Part shown: in pieces, positions 49,601 to 61,807 of the stretch
Layout of the letters: each line of letters begins with the position of its first letter
How positions within the stretch are numbered: position 1 is the first letter of the stretch
NCBI GenBank assembly: GCA_963170055.1
Contig: CAUJGJ010000161.1
Span: forward strand, 2,605,475 to 2,669,474
Length of the DNA: 64,000 nucleotides
Source of the DNA: Halisarca cf. caerulea
Lineage: Eukaryota > Porifera > Demospongiae > Chondrillida > Halisarcidae
Direction of reading: 5' to 3'
Translations under genes and position numbers: made by a program
The notes under the pieces: model-generated
What the model was told of the DNA's origin: nothing
Database searches by the model: none
The model's input: only the letters and a program-made list of their open reading frames with translations

Positions 49601-52110
49601 AAAGTTAGAAACTTAACTTAAAAATTAGGCAAAGTGAAAAATTGGCAAAGTTCTTAAGATATGACAAATGAAATACTAATTTAAACTTTCTAAGAAAGTT
49701 AAGTTTAAAACGTTACAAACTTTAAATAATATTTATCGCAAAGATAAAGTTAGAAAGATAACTATAAAATTAGGCAAAGTGAAAAATTGGCAAAGTTCTT
49801 AAGATATGACAAATGAAATACTAATTTTAACTTTCTAAGAAAGTTAAGTTTAAAACGTTACAAACTTTAAATAATATTTATCGCAAAGATAAAGTTAGAA
49901 ACATAACTTAAAAATTAGGCAAAGTGAAAAATTGGCAAAGTTCTTAAGATATGACAAATGAAATACTAATTTTAACTTTCTAAGAAAGTTAAGTTTAAAA
50001 CGTTACAAACTTTAAATAATATTTATCGCAAAGATAAAGTTTGAAAGATAACTATAAAATTAGGCAAAGTGAAAAATTGGAAAAGTTCCTAAGATATGAC
50101 AAATGAAATACTAATTTTAACTTCATAAGAAAGTTAAGTTTAAAACGTTACAAACTTTAAATAATATTTATCGCAAAGATAAAGTTAGAAACATAACTTT
50201 AAAATTAGGCAAAGTGAAATATTGGCAAAGTTCCTAAGATATGACAAATGAAATACTAATTTCAACTTTCTAAGAAAGTTAAGTTTAAAACGTTACAAAC
50301 TTTAAATAATATTTATCGCAAAGATAAAGTTAGAAACATAACTTTAAATTTAAGCAAAGTGAAAAATTGGCAAAGTTCCTAAGATATGATAAATGAAATA
50401 CTAATTTTAACTTTATAAGAAAGTTAAGTTTAAAACGTTACAAACTTTAAATAATATTTATCGCAAAGATAAAGTTAGAAACATAACTTTAAATTTAAAC
50501 AAAGTGAAAAATTGGCAAAGTTCCTACGATATGACAAATGAAATACTAATTTTAACTTTCTAAGAAAGTTAAGTTTAAAGCGTTAATAACTTTAAATAAT
50601 ATTTATCGCAAAGATAAAGTTAGAAACATAACTTTAAAATTAGGCAAAGTGAAAAATTGGCAAAGTTCTTAAGATATGACAAATGAAATACTAATTTTAA
50701 CTTTCTAAGAAAGTTAAGTTTAAAACGTTACAAACTTTAAATTATATTTATCGCAAATATAAAGTTAGAAACATAACTTTAAATTTAAGCAAAGAGAAAA
50801 ATTGGCAAAGTTCCTAAGATATGACAAATGAAATACTAATTTTAACTTTCTAAGAAAGTTAAGTTTAAAACGTTACAAACTTTAAATAATATTTATCGCA
50901 AAGATAAAGTTAGAAACTTAACTTAAAAATTAGGCAAAGTGAAAAATTGGCAAAGTTCTTAAGATATGACAAATGAAATACTAATTTAAACTTTCTAAGA
51001 AAGTTAAGTTTAAAACGTTACAAACTTTAAATAATATTTATCGCAAAGATAAAGTTAGAAAGATAACTATAAAATTAGGCAAAGTGAAAAATTGGTAAAG
51101 TTCCTAAGATATGACAAATGAAATACTAATTTTAACTTTCTAAGAAAGTTAAGTTTAAAACGTTACAAACTTTAAATAATATTTATCGCAAAGATATAGT
51201 TAGAAACATAACTTTAAATTTAAGCAAAGTGAAAAATTGGCAAAGTTCTTAAGATATGACAAATGAAATACTAATTTTAACTTTCTAAGAAAGTTAAGTT
51301 TAAAACGTTACAAACTTTAAATAATATTTATCGCAAAGATAAAGTTAGAAACATAACTTTAAATTTAAGCAAAGAGAAAAATTGGCAAAGTTCCTAAGAT
51401 ATGACAAATGAAATACTAATTTTAACTTTCTAAGAAAGTTAAGTTTAAAACGTTACAAACTTTAAATAATATTTATCGCAAAGATAAAGTTAGAAACTTA
51501 ACTTAAAAATTAGGCAAAGTGAAAAATTGGCAAAGTTCTTAAGATATGACAAATGAAATACTAATTTTAACTTTCTAAGAAAGTTAAGTTTAAAACGTTA
51601 CAAACTTTAAATAATATTTATCGCAAAGATAAAGTTAGAAAGATAACTATAAAATTAGGCAAACTGAAAAATTGGCAAAGTTCCTAAGATATGACAAATG
51701 AAATACTAATTTTAACTTTCTAAGAAAGTTAAGTTTAAAACGTTACAAACTTTAAATAATATTTATCGCAAAGATAAAGTTAGAAACATAACTTTAAAAT
51801 TAGGCAAAGTGAAATTTTGGCAAAGTTCCTAAGATATGACAAATGAAATACTAATTTCAACTTTCTAAGAAAGTTAAGTTTAAAACGTTACAAACTTTAA
51901 ATAATATTTATCGCAAAGATAAAGTTAGAAACATAACTTTAAATTTAAGCAAAGTGAAAAATTGGCAAAGTTCCTAAGATATGACAAATGAAATACTAAT
52001 TTTAACTTTCTAAGAAAGTTAAGTTTAAAACGTTACAAACTTTAAATAATATTTATCGCAAAGATAAAGTTAGAAACTTGGCTTAAAAATTAGGCAAAGT
52101 GAAATATTGG
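46685..52110. repeat. mixed units, including the last two 103-bp members
   Basis: C5 and A3-C6 are frequent here. The last 103-bp units are at 47,410 and 48,093. Two related runs begin at 49,066 and 50,371: a C6 unit with CTTTATAAG and TTTAAACAAAG, then CCTACGATAT with TTTAAAGCGTTAATAAC, then T-C6-GAG, C4, and T-C3 with AATTTAAAC. They are 1,305 bp apart. Other private marks are CGAAAAGAT near 47,750, TTGGCATAAA near 48,308, TTCCCAAG near 48,491 and GTTTGAAAG near 50,038. Confidence 0.83.
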
Positions 52111-53705
52111 CAAAGTTCCTAAGATATGACAAATGAAATACTAATTTCAACTTTCTAAGAAAGTTAAGTTTAAAACGTTACAAACTTTAAATAATATTTA
52201 TCGCAAAGATAAAGTTAGAAACATAACTTTAAATTTAAACAAAGTGAAAAATTGGCAAAGTTCCTACGATATGACAAATGAAATACTAATTTTAACTTTC
52301 TAAGAAAGTTAAGTTTAAAGCGTTAATAACTTTAAATAATATTTATCGCAAAGATAAAGTTAGAAACATAACTTTAAAATTAGGCAAAGTGAAAAATTGG
52401 CAAAGTTCTTAAGATATGACAAATGAAATACTAATTTTAACTTTCTAAGAAAGTTAAGTTTAAAACGTTACAAACTTTAAATAATATTTATCGCAAAGAT
52501 AAAGTTAGAAACTTAACTTAAAAATTAGGCAAAGTGAAAAATTGGCAAAGTTCTTAAGATATGACAAATGAAATACTAATTTTAACTTTCTAAGAAAGTT
52601 AAGTTTAAAACGTTACAAACTTTAAATAATATTTATCGCAAAGATAAAGTTAGAAAGATAACTATAAAATTAGGCAAAGTGAAAAATTGGTAAAGTTCCT
52701 AAGATATGACAAATGAAATACTAATTTTAACTTTCTAAGAAAGTTAAGTTTAAAACGTTACAAACTTTAAATAATATTTATCGCAAAGATATAGTTAGAA
52801 ACATAACTTTAAATTTAAGCAAAGTGAAAAATTGGCAAAGTTCCTAAGATATGACAAATGAAATACTAATTTTAACTTTCTAAGAAAGTTAAGTTTAAAA
52901 CGTTACAAACTTTAAATAATATTTATCGCAAAGATAAAGTTAGAAACTTGGCTTAAAAATTAGGCAAAGTGAAATATTGGCAAAGTTCCTAAGATATGAC
53001 AAATGAAATACTAATTTCAACTTTCTAAGAAAGTTAAGTTTAAAACGTTACAAACTTTAAATAATATTTATCGCAAAGATAAAGTTAGAAACATAACTTT
53101 AAATTTAAACAAAGTGAAAAATTGGCAAAGTTCCTACGATATGACAAATGAAATACTAATTTTAACTTTCTAAGAAAGTTAAGTTTAAAGCGTTAATAAC
53201 TTTAAATAATATTTATCGCAAAGATAAAGTTAGAAACATAACTTTAAAATTAGGCAAAGTGAAAAATTGGCAAAGTTCTTAAGATATGACAAATGAAATA
53301 CTAATTTTAACTTTCTAAGAAAGTTAAGTTTAAAACGTTACAAACTTTAAATAATATTTATCGCAAAGATAAAGTTAGAAACTTAACTTAAAAATTAGGC
53401 AAAGTGAAAAATTGGCAAAGTTCTTAAGATATGACAAATGAAATACTAATTTTAACTTTCTAAGAAAGTTAAGTTTAAAACGTTACAAACTTTAAATAAT
53501 ATTTATCGCAAAGATAAAGTTAGAAAGATAACTATAAAATTAGGCAAAGTGAAAAATTGGTAAAGTTCCTAAGATATGACAAATGAAATACTAATTTTAA
53601 CTTTCTAAGAAAGTTAAGTTTAAAACGTTACAAACTTTAAATAATATTAATCGCAAAGATATAGTTAGAAACATAACTTTAAATTTAAGCAAAGTGAAAA
53701 ATTGG
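52111..53705. repeat. 870-bp six-unit higher-order repeat, two copies
   Basis: The order is A3-C6 with TTTAAACAAAG, b-C1 with CCTACGATAT and TTTAAAGCG, T-C4, T-C3, C2 beginning GGTAAAG, and C5. Copy 1 is 52,111-52,980; copy 2 starts at 52,981 and matches through 53,705. The sixth member of copy 2 is a C4 unit with AACTTCCTAAG in place of C5. TTTAAAGCG recurs at 49,275, 50,580, 52,320 and 53,190, so this multimer also relates to the older runs upstream. Confidence 0.9.
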
Positions 53706-55445
53706 CAAAGTTCCTAAGATATGACAAATGAAATACTAATTTTAACTTCCTAAGAAAGTTAAGTTTAAAACGTTACAAACTTTAAATAATATTTATCGCA
53801 AAGATAAAGTTAGAAACTTAACTTAAAAATTAGGCAAAGTGAAAAATTGGCAAAGTTCTTAAGATATGACAAATGAAATACTAATTTTAACTTTCTAAGA
53901 AAGTTAAGTTTAAAACGTTACAAACTTTAAATAATATTTATCGCAAAGATAAAGTTAGAAAGATAACTATAAAATTAGGCAAACTGAAAAATTGGCAAAG
54001 TTCCTAAGATATGACAAATAAAATACTAATTTTAACTTTCTAAGAAAGTTAAGTTTAAAACGTTACAAACTTTAAATAATATTTATCGCAAAGATAAAGT
54101 TAGAAACATAACTTTAAAATTAGGCAAAGTGAAATTTTGGCAAAGTTCCTAAGATATGACAAATGAAATACTAATTTCAACTTTCTAAGAAAGTTCAGTT
54201 TAAAACGTTACAAACTTTAAATAATATTTATCGCAAAGATAAAGTTAGAAACATAACTTTAAATTTAAGCAAAGTGAAAAATTGGCAAAGTTCCTAAGAT
54301 ATGACAAATGAAATACTAATTTTAACTTTCTAAGAAAGTTAAGTTTAAAACGTTACAAACTTTAAATAATATTTATCGCAAAGATAAAGTTAGAAACTTG
54401 GCTTAAAAATTAGGCAAAGTGAAATATTGGCAAAGTTCCTAAGATATGACAAATGAAATACTAATTTCAACTTTCTAAGAAAGTTAAGTTTAAAACGTTA
54501 CAAACTTTAAATAATATTTATCGCAAAGATAAAGTTAGAAACATAACTTTAAATTTAAGCAAAGAGAAAAATTGGCAAAGTTCCTAAGATTCGACAAATG
54601 AAATACTAATTCTAACTTTCTAAGAAAGTTAAGTTTAAAACGTTACAAAGTTTAAATAATATTTATCGCAAAGATAAAGTTAGAAAGATAACTATAAAAT
54701 TAGGCAAAGTGAAAAATTGGCAAAGTTCCTAAGATATGACAAATGAAATACTAATTTAAACTTTCTAAGAAAGTTAAGTTTAAAACGTTACAAACTTTAA
54801 ATAATATTTATCGCAAAGATAAAGTTAGAAACATAACTTAAAAATTAGGCAAAGTGAAATTTTGGCAAAGTTCCTAAGATATGACAAATGAAATACTAAT
54901 TTCAACTTTCTAAGAAAGTTAAGTTTAAAACGTTACAAACTTTAAATAATATTTATCGCAAAGATAAAGTTAGAAACATAACTTTAAATTTAAGCAAAGT
55001 GAAAAATTGGCAAAGTTCCTAAGATATGACAAATGAAATACTAATTTTAACTTTCTAAGAAAGTTAAGTTTAAAACGTTACAAACTTTAAATAATATTTA
55101 TCGCAAAGATAAAGTTAGAAACTTGGCTTAAAAATTAGGCAAAGTGAAATATTGGCAAAGTTCCTAAGATATGACAAATGAAATACTAATTTCAACTTTC
55201 TAAGAAAGTTAAGTTTAAAACGTTACAAACTTTAAATAATATTTATCGCAAACATAAAGTTAGAAACATAACTTTAAATTTAAGCAAAGAGAAAAATTGG
55301 CAAAGTTCCTAAGATATGACAAATGAAATACTAATTCTAACTTTCTAAGAAAGTTAAGTTTAAAACGTTACAAAGTTTAAATAATATTTATCGCAAAGAT
55401 AAAGTTAGAAACATAACTTTAAAATTAGGCAAAGTGAAATATTGG
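53706..55445. repeat. twelve full-length units
   Basis: The order is C4, T-C3 with GCAAACTG, C1 (GTGAAATTTT), A3-C6, C5, A3-C6-GAG, A4-g-C3 with GATTCGAC, a C1/C4 hybrid (CATAACTTAAAAATT), A3-C6, C5, A3-C6-GAG, A4-g-C1. The sequence C1-TTTT, A3-C6, C5, A3-C6-GAG, A4-g occurs twice, 725 bp apart. Confidence 0.83.
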
Positions 55446-58055
55446 CAAAGTTCCTAAGATATGACAAATGAAATACTAATTTTAACTTCATAAGAAAGTT
55501 AAGTTTAAAACGTTACAAACTTTAAATAACATTTATCGCAAAGATAAAGTTAGAAACATAACTTTAAAATTAGGCAAAGTGAAAAATTGGCAAAGTTCCT
55601 AAGATATGACAAATGAAATACTAATTTTAACTTTCTAAGAAAGTTAAGTTTAAAACGTTACAAACTTTAAATAATATTTATCGCAAAGATATAGTTAGAA
55701 ACATAACTTTAAATTTAAGCAAAGTGAAAAATTGGCAAAGTTCCTAAGATATGACAAATGAAATACTAATTTTAACTTTCTAAGAAAGTTAAGTTTAAAA
55801 CGTTACAAACTTTAAATAATATTTATCGCAAAGATAAAGTTAGAAACATAACTTTAAATTTAAGCAAAGAGAAAAATTGGCAAAGTTCCTAAGATATGAC
55901 AAATGAAATACTAATTTTAACTTCATAAGAAAGTTAAGTTTAAAACGTTACAAACTTTAAATAATATTTATCGCAAAGATAAAGTTAGAAAGATAACTAT
56001 AAAATTAGGCAAAGTGAAAAATTGGCAAAGTTCCTAAGATATGACAAATGAAATACTAATTTTAACTTTCTAAGAAAGTTAAGTTTAAAACGTTACAAAC
56101 TTTAAATAATATTTATCGCAAAGATATAGCTAGAAACATAACTTTAAATTTAAGCAAAGTGAAAAATTGGCAAAGTTCCTAAGATATGACAAATGAAATA
56201 CTAATTTTAACTTCATAAGAAAGTTAAGTTTAAAACGTCACAAACTTTAAATAATATTTATCGCAAAGATAAAGTTAGAAACTTAACTTAAAAATTAGGC
56301 AAAGTGAAATATTGGCAAAGTTCCTAAGATATGACAAATGAAATACTAATTTTAACTTTCTAAGAAAGTTAAGTTTAAAACGTTAATAACTTTAAATAAT
56401 ATTAATCGCAAAGATAAAGTTAGAAACATAACTTTAAAATTAAGCAAAGTGAAAAATTGGCAAAGTTCCTAAGATATGACAAATGAAATACTAATTTTAA
56501 CTTTCTAAGAAAGTTAAGTTTAAAACGTTACAAACTTTAAATAATATTTATCGCAAAGATATAGTTAGAAACATAACTTTAAATTTAAGCAAAGTTAAAA
56601 ATTGGCAAAGTTCCTAAGATATGACAAATGAAATACTAATTTTAACTTTCTAAGAAAGTTAAGTTTAAAACGTTACAAACTTTAAATAATATTTATCGCA
56701 AAGATATAGTTAGAAACATAACTTTAAAATTAGGCAAAGTGAAATATTGGCAAAGTTCCTAAGATATGACAAATGAAATACTAATTTTAACTTCATAAGA
56801 AAGTTAAGTTTAAAACGTTACAAACTTTAAATAACATTTATCGCAAAGATAAAGTTAGAAACATAACTTTAAAATTAGGCAAAGTGAAAAATTGGCAAAG
56901 TTCCTAAGATATGACAAATGAAATACTAATTTTAACTTTCTAAGAAAGTTAAGTTTAAAACGTTACAAACTTTAAATAATATTTATCGCAAAGATATAGT
57001 TAGAAACATAACTTTAAATTTAAGCAAAGTGAAAAATTGGCAAAGTTCCTAAGATATGACAAATGAAATACTAATTTTAACTTTCTAAGAAAGTTAAGTT
57101 TAAAACGTTACAAACTTTAAATAATATTTATCGCAAAGATAAAGTTAGAAACATAACTTTAAATTTAAGCAAAGAGAAAAATTGGCAAAGTTCCTAAGAT
57201 ATGACAAATGAAATACTAATTTTAACTTCATAAGAAAGTTAAGTTTAAAACGTTACAAACTTTAAATAATATTTATCGCAAAGATAAAGTTAGAAAGATA
57301 ACTATAAAATTAGGCAAAGTGAAAAATTGGCAAAGTTCCTAAGATATGACAAATGAAATACTAATTTTAACTTTCTAAGAAAGTTAAGTTTAAAACGTTA
57401 CAAACTTTAAATAATATTTATCGCAAAGATATAGCTAGAAACATAACTTTAAATTTAAGCAAAGTGAAAAATTGGCAAAGTTCCTAAGATATGACAAATG
57501 AAATACTAATTTTAACTTCATAAGAAAGTTAAGTTTAAAACGTCACAAACTTTAAATAATATTTATCGCAAAGATAAAGTTAGAAACTTAACTTAAAAAT
57601 TAGGCAAAGTGAAATATTGGCAAAGTTCCTAAGATATGACAAATGAAATACTAATTTTAACTTTCTAAGAAAGTTAAGTTTAAAACGTTAATAACTTTAA
57701 ATAATATTAATCGCAAAGATAAAGTTAGAAACATAACTTTAAAATTAAGCAAAGTGAAAAATTGGCAAAGTTCCTAAGATATGACAAATGAAATACTAAT
57801 TTTAACTTTCTAAGAAAGTTAAGTTTAAAACGTTACAAACTTTAAATAATATTTATCGCAAAGATATAGTTAGAAACATAACTTTAAATTTAAGCAAAGT
57901 TAAAAATTGGCAAAGTTCCTAAGATATGACAAATGAAATACTAATTTTAACTTTCTAAGAAAGTTAAGTTTAAAACGTTACAAACTTTAAATAATATTTA
58001 TCGCAAAGATATAGTTAGAAACATAACTTTAAAATTAGGCAAAGTGAAATATTGG
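55446..58055. repeat. 1,305-bp nine-unit higher-order repeat, two copies
   Basis: Copies at 55,446-56,750 and 56,751-58,055. The order is A2-C1 with AAATAACATTT, C2, C6-GAG, A2-C3, C2 with TATAGCTAG, A2-C4 with AACGTCACAAAC, b-C1 with AATATTAATCGC and AATTAAGC, C2 with AAAGTTAAAA, and a C2/C1 hybrid ending GTGAAATATT. Five private variants are shared at exactly 1,305-bp spacing (for example CGTCAC at 56,236 and 57,541). No difference was noticed between the copies, which suggests very recent duplication. Confidence 0.93.
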
Positions 58056-59070
58056 CAAAGTTCCTAAGATATGACAAATGAAATACTAATTTCAACTTTC
58101 TAAGAAAGTTAAGTTTAAAACGTTACAAACTTTAAATAATATTTATCGCAAAGATAAAGTTAGAAACATAACTTTAAAATTAGGCAAAGTGAAAAATTGG
58201 CAAAGTTCCTAAGATATGACAAATGAAATACTAATTTTAACTTTCTAAGAAAGTTAAGTTTAAAACGTTACAAACTTTAAATAATATTTATCGCAAAGAT
58301 ATAGTTAGAAACATAACTTTAAATTTAAGCAAAGTGAAAAATTGGCAAAGTTCCTAAGATATGACAAATGAAATACTAATTTTAACTTTCTAAGAAAGTT
58401 AAGTTTAAAACGTTACAAACTTTAAATAATATTTATCGCAAAGATAAAGTTAGAAACATAACTTAAAAATTAGGCAAAGTGAAAACTTGGCAAAGTTTCT
58501 AAGATATGACAAATGAAATACTAATTTCAACTTTCTAAGAAAGTTAAGTTTAAAACGTTACAAACTTTAAATAATATTTATCGCAAAGATAAAGTTAGAA
58601 ACATAACTTTAAAATTAGGCAAAGTGAAAAATTGGCAAAGTTCCTAAGATATGACAAATGAAATACTAATTTTAACTTTCTAAGAAAGTTAAGTTTAAAA
58701 CGTTACAAACTTTAAATAATATTTATCGCAAAGATAAAGTTAGAAACATAACTTTAAAATTAGGCAAAGTGAAATATTGGCAAAGTTCCTAAGATATGAC
58801 AAATGAAATACTAATTTTAACTTCATAAGAAAGTTAAGTTTAAAACGTTACAAACTTTAAATAATATTTATCGCAAAGATAAAGTTAGAAACTTAACTTA
58901 AAAATTAGGCAAAGTGAAATATTGGCAAAGTTCCTAAGATATGACAAATGAAATACTAATTTCAACTTTCTAAAAAAGTTAAGTTTAAAACGTTACAAAC
59001 TTTAAATAATATTTATCGCAAAGATAAAGTTAGAAACTTAACTTAAAAATTAGGCAAAGTGAAATATTGG
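58056..59070. repeat. seven full-length units
   Basis: A3-C1, C2, a C1/C4 hybrid with GTGAAAACTTGG and GTTTCTAAG, A3-C1, C1 (GTGAAATATT), A2-C4 and A3-C4 with CTTTCTAAAAAAG. Confidence 0.83.
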
Positions 59071-61807
59071 CAAAGTTCCTAAGATATGACAAATGAAATA
59101 CTAATTTTAACTTTCTAAAAAAGTTAAGTTTAAAACGTTACAAACTTTAAATGATATTTATCGCAAAGATAAAGTTAGAAACATAACTTTAAATTTAAGC
59201 AAAGTGAAAAATTGGCAAAGTTCCTAAGATATGACAAATGAAATACTAATTTCAACTTTCTAAGAAAGTTAAGTTTAAAACGTTACAAACTTTAAATAAT
59301 ATTTATCGCAAAGATAAAGTTAGAAACATAACTTTAAATTTAAGCAAAGTGAAAAATTGGCAAAGTTCCTAAGATATGACAAATGAAATACTAATTTTAA
59401 CTTTCTAAGAAAGTTAAGTTTAAAACGTTACAAACTTTAAATAATATTTATCGCAAAGATAAAGTTAGAAACATAACTTTAAAATTAGGCAAAGTGAAAA
59501 ATTGGCAAAGTTCCTAAGATATGACAAATGAAATACTAATTTTAACTTTCTAAGAAAGTTAAGTTTAAAACGTTACAAACTTTAAATAATATTTATCGCA
59601 AAGATAAAGTTAGAAACATAACTTTAAAGTTAGGCAAAGTGAAAAATTGGCCAAGTTCCTAAGATATGACAAATGAAATACTAATTTTAACTTCATAAGA
59701 AGGTTAAGTTTAAAACGTTACAATGTTTAAATAATATTTATAGCAAAGACAAAGTTAGAAACATAACTTTAAATTTAAGCAAAGTGAAAAATTGGCAAAG
59801 TTCCTAAGATATGACAAATGAAATACTAATTTTAACTTCATAAGAAAGTTAAGTTTGAAACGTTACAAAGTTTAAATAATATTTATCACAAAGATAAAGT
59901 TAGAAACATAACTTTAAAATTAGGCAATTGGCAAAGTTCCTAAGATATGACAAATGAAATACTAATTTTAACTTTCTAAGAAAGTTAAGTTTAAAACGTT
60001 ACAAACTTTAAATAATATTTATCGCAAAGATAAAGTTAGAAACTTAACTTTAAAATTAGGCAAAGTGAAATATTGGCAAAGTTCCTAAGATATGACAAAT
60101 GAAATACTAATTTTAACTTCATAAGAAAGTTAAGTTTAAAACGTTACAAACTTTAAATAATATTTATCGCAAAGATAAAGTTAGAAACTTAACTTAAAAA
60201 TTAGGCAAAGTGAAATATTGGCAAAGTTCCTAAGATATGACAAATGAAATACTAATTTCAACTTTCTAAAAAAGTTAAGTTTAAAACGTTACAAACTTTA
60301 AATAATATTTATCGCAAAGATAAAGTTAGAAACATAACTTTCAATTTAAGCAAAGTGAAAAATTGGCAAAGTTCCTAAGATATGACAAATGAAATACTAA
60401 TTTTAACTTTCTAAGAAAGTTAAGTTTAAAACGTTACAAACTTTAAATAATATTTATCGCAAAGATAAAGTTAGAAACATAACTTTAAAATTAGGCAAAG
60501 TGAAAAATTGGCAAAGTTCCTAAGATATGACAAATGAAATACTAATTTTAACTTTCTAAGAAAGTTAAGTTTAAAACGTTACAAACTTTAAATAATATTT
60601 ATCGCAAAGATAAAGTTAGAAACATAACTTTAAAGTTAGGCAAAGTGAAAAATTGGCAAAGTTCCTAAGATATGACAAATGAAATACTAATTTTAACTTC
60701 ATAAGAAGGTAAAGTTTAAAACGTTACAATGTTTAAATAATTTTTATAGCAAAGACAAAGTTAGAAACATAACTTTAAATTTAAGCAAAGTGAAAAATTG
60801 GCAAAGTTCCTAAGATATGACAAATGAAATACTAATTTTAACTTTATAAGAAAGTTAAGTTTAAAACGTTACAAACTTTAAATAATATTTATCGCAAAGA
60901 TAAAGTTAGAAACTTAACTTAAAAATTAGGCAAAGTGAAATATTGGCAAAGTTCCTAAGATATGACAAATGAAATACTAATTTTAACTTTCTAAAAAAGT
61001 TAAGTTTAAAACGTTACAAACTTTAAATGATATTTATCGCAAAGATAAAGTTAGAAACATAACTTTAAATTTAAGCAAAGTGAAAAATTGGCAAAGTTCC
61101 TAAGATATGACAAATGAAATACTAATTTCAACTTTCTAAGAAAGTTAAGTTTAAAACGTTACAAACTTTAAATAATATTTATCGCAAAGATAAAGTTAGA
61201 AACATAACTTTAAATTTAAGCAAAGTGAAAAATTGGCAAAGTTCCTAAGATATGACAAATGAAATACTAATTTTAACTTTCTAAGAAAGTTAAGTTTAAA
61301 ACGTTACAAACTTTAAATAATATTTATCGCAAAGATAAAGTTAGAAACATAACTTTAAAATTAGGCAAAGTGAAAAATTGGCAAAGTTCCTAAGATATGA
61401 CAAATGAAATACTAATTTTAACTTTCTAAGAAAGTTAAGTTTAAAACGTTACAAACTTTAAATAATATTTATCGCAAAGATAAAGTTAGAAACATAACTT
61501 TAAAGTTAGGCAAAGTGAAAAATTGGCCAAGTTCCTAAGATATGACAAATGAAATACTAATTTTAACTTCATAAGAAGGTTAAGTTTAAAACGTTACAAT
61601 GTTTAAATAATATTTATAGCAAAGACAAAGTTAGAAACATAACTTTAAATTTAAGCAAAGTGAAAAATTGGCAAAGTTCCTAAGATATGACAAATGAAAT
61701 ACTAATTTTAACTTCATAAGAAAGTTAAGTTTGAAACGTTACAAAGTTTAAATAATATTTATCACAAAGATAAAGTTAGAAACATAACTTTAAAATTAGG
61801 CAATTGG
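59071..61807. repeat. six-unit block repeated 1,876 bp apart, with a partial copy between
   Basis: The block is C6 with CTAAAAAAG and AAATGATATT, A3-C6, C1, C1 with TTAAAGTTAGG, an A2 unit beginning GGCCAAG with AAGGTTAAG and CAATGTTTAAA, and a 136-bp unit. It spans 59,071-59,931 and 60,947-61,807, 861 bp each. A diverged copy of the middle members lies at 60,222-60,801, with AAGGTAAAG and ATTTTTATAGC. Members with TATAGCAAAGACAAAG are among the most diverged units in the window. Confidence 0.88.
59796..59931. repeat. 136-bp unit with a 9-bp deletion (recurs at 61,672-61,807)
   Basis: TTAGGCAATTGGCAAAG replaces the usual form, removing nine bases around 131-139. The unit also has TTTGAAACG, ACAAAGTTT and TATCACAAAG, where the second CpG is lost. 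The same combination of changes at both places shows they are copies of one founder. Confidence 0.9.
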
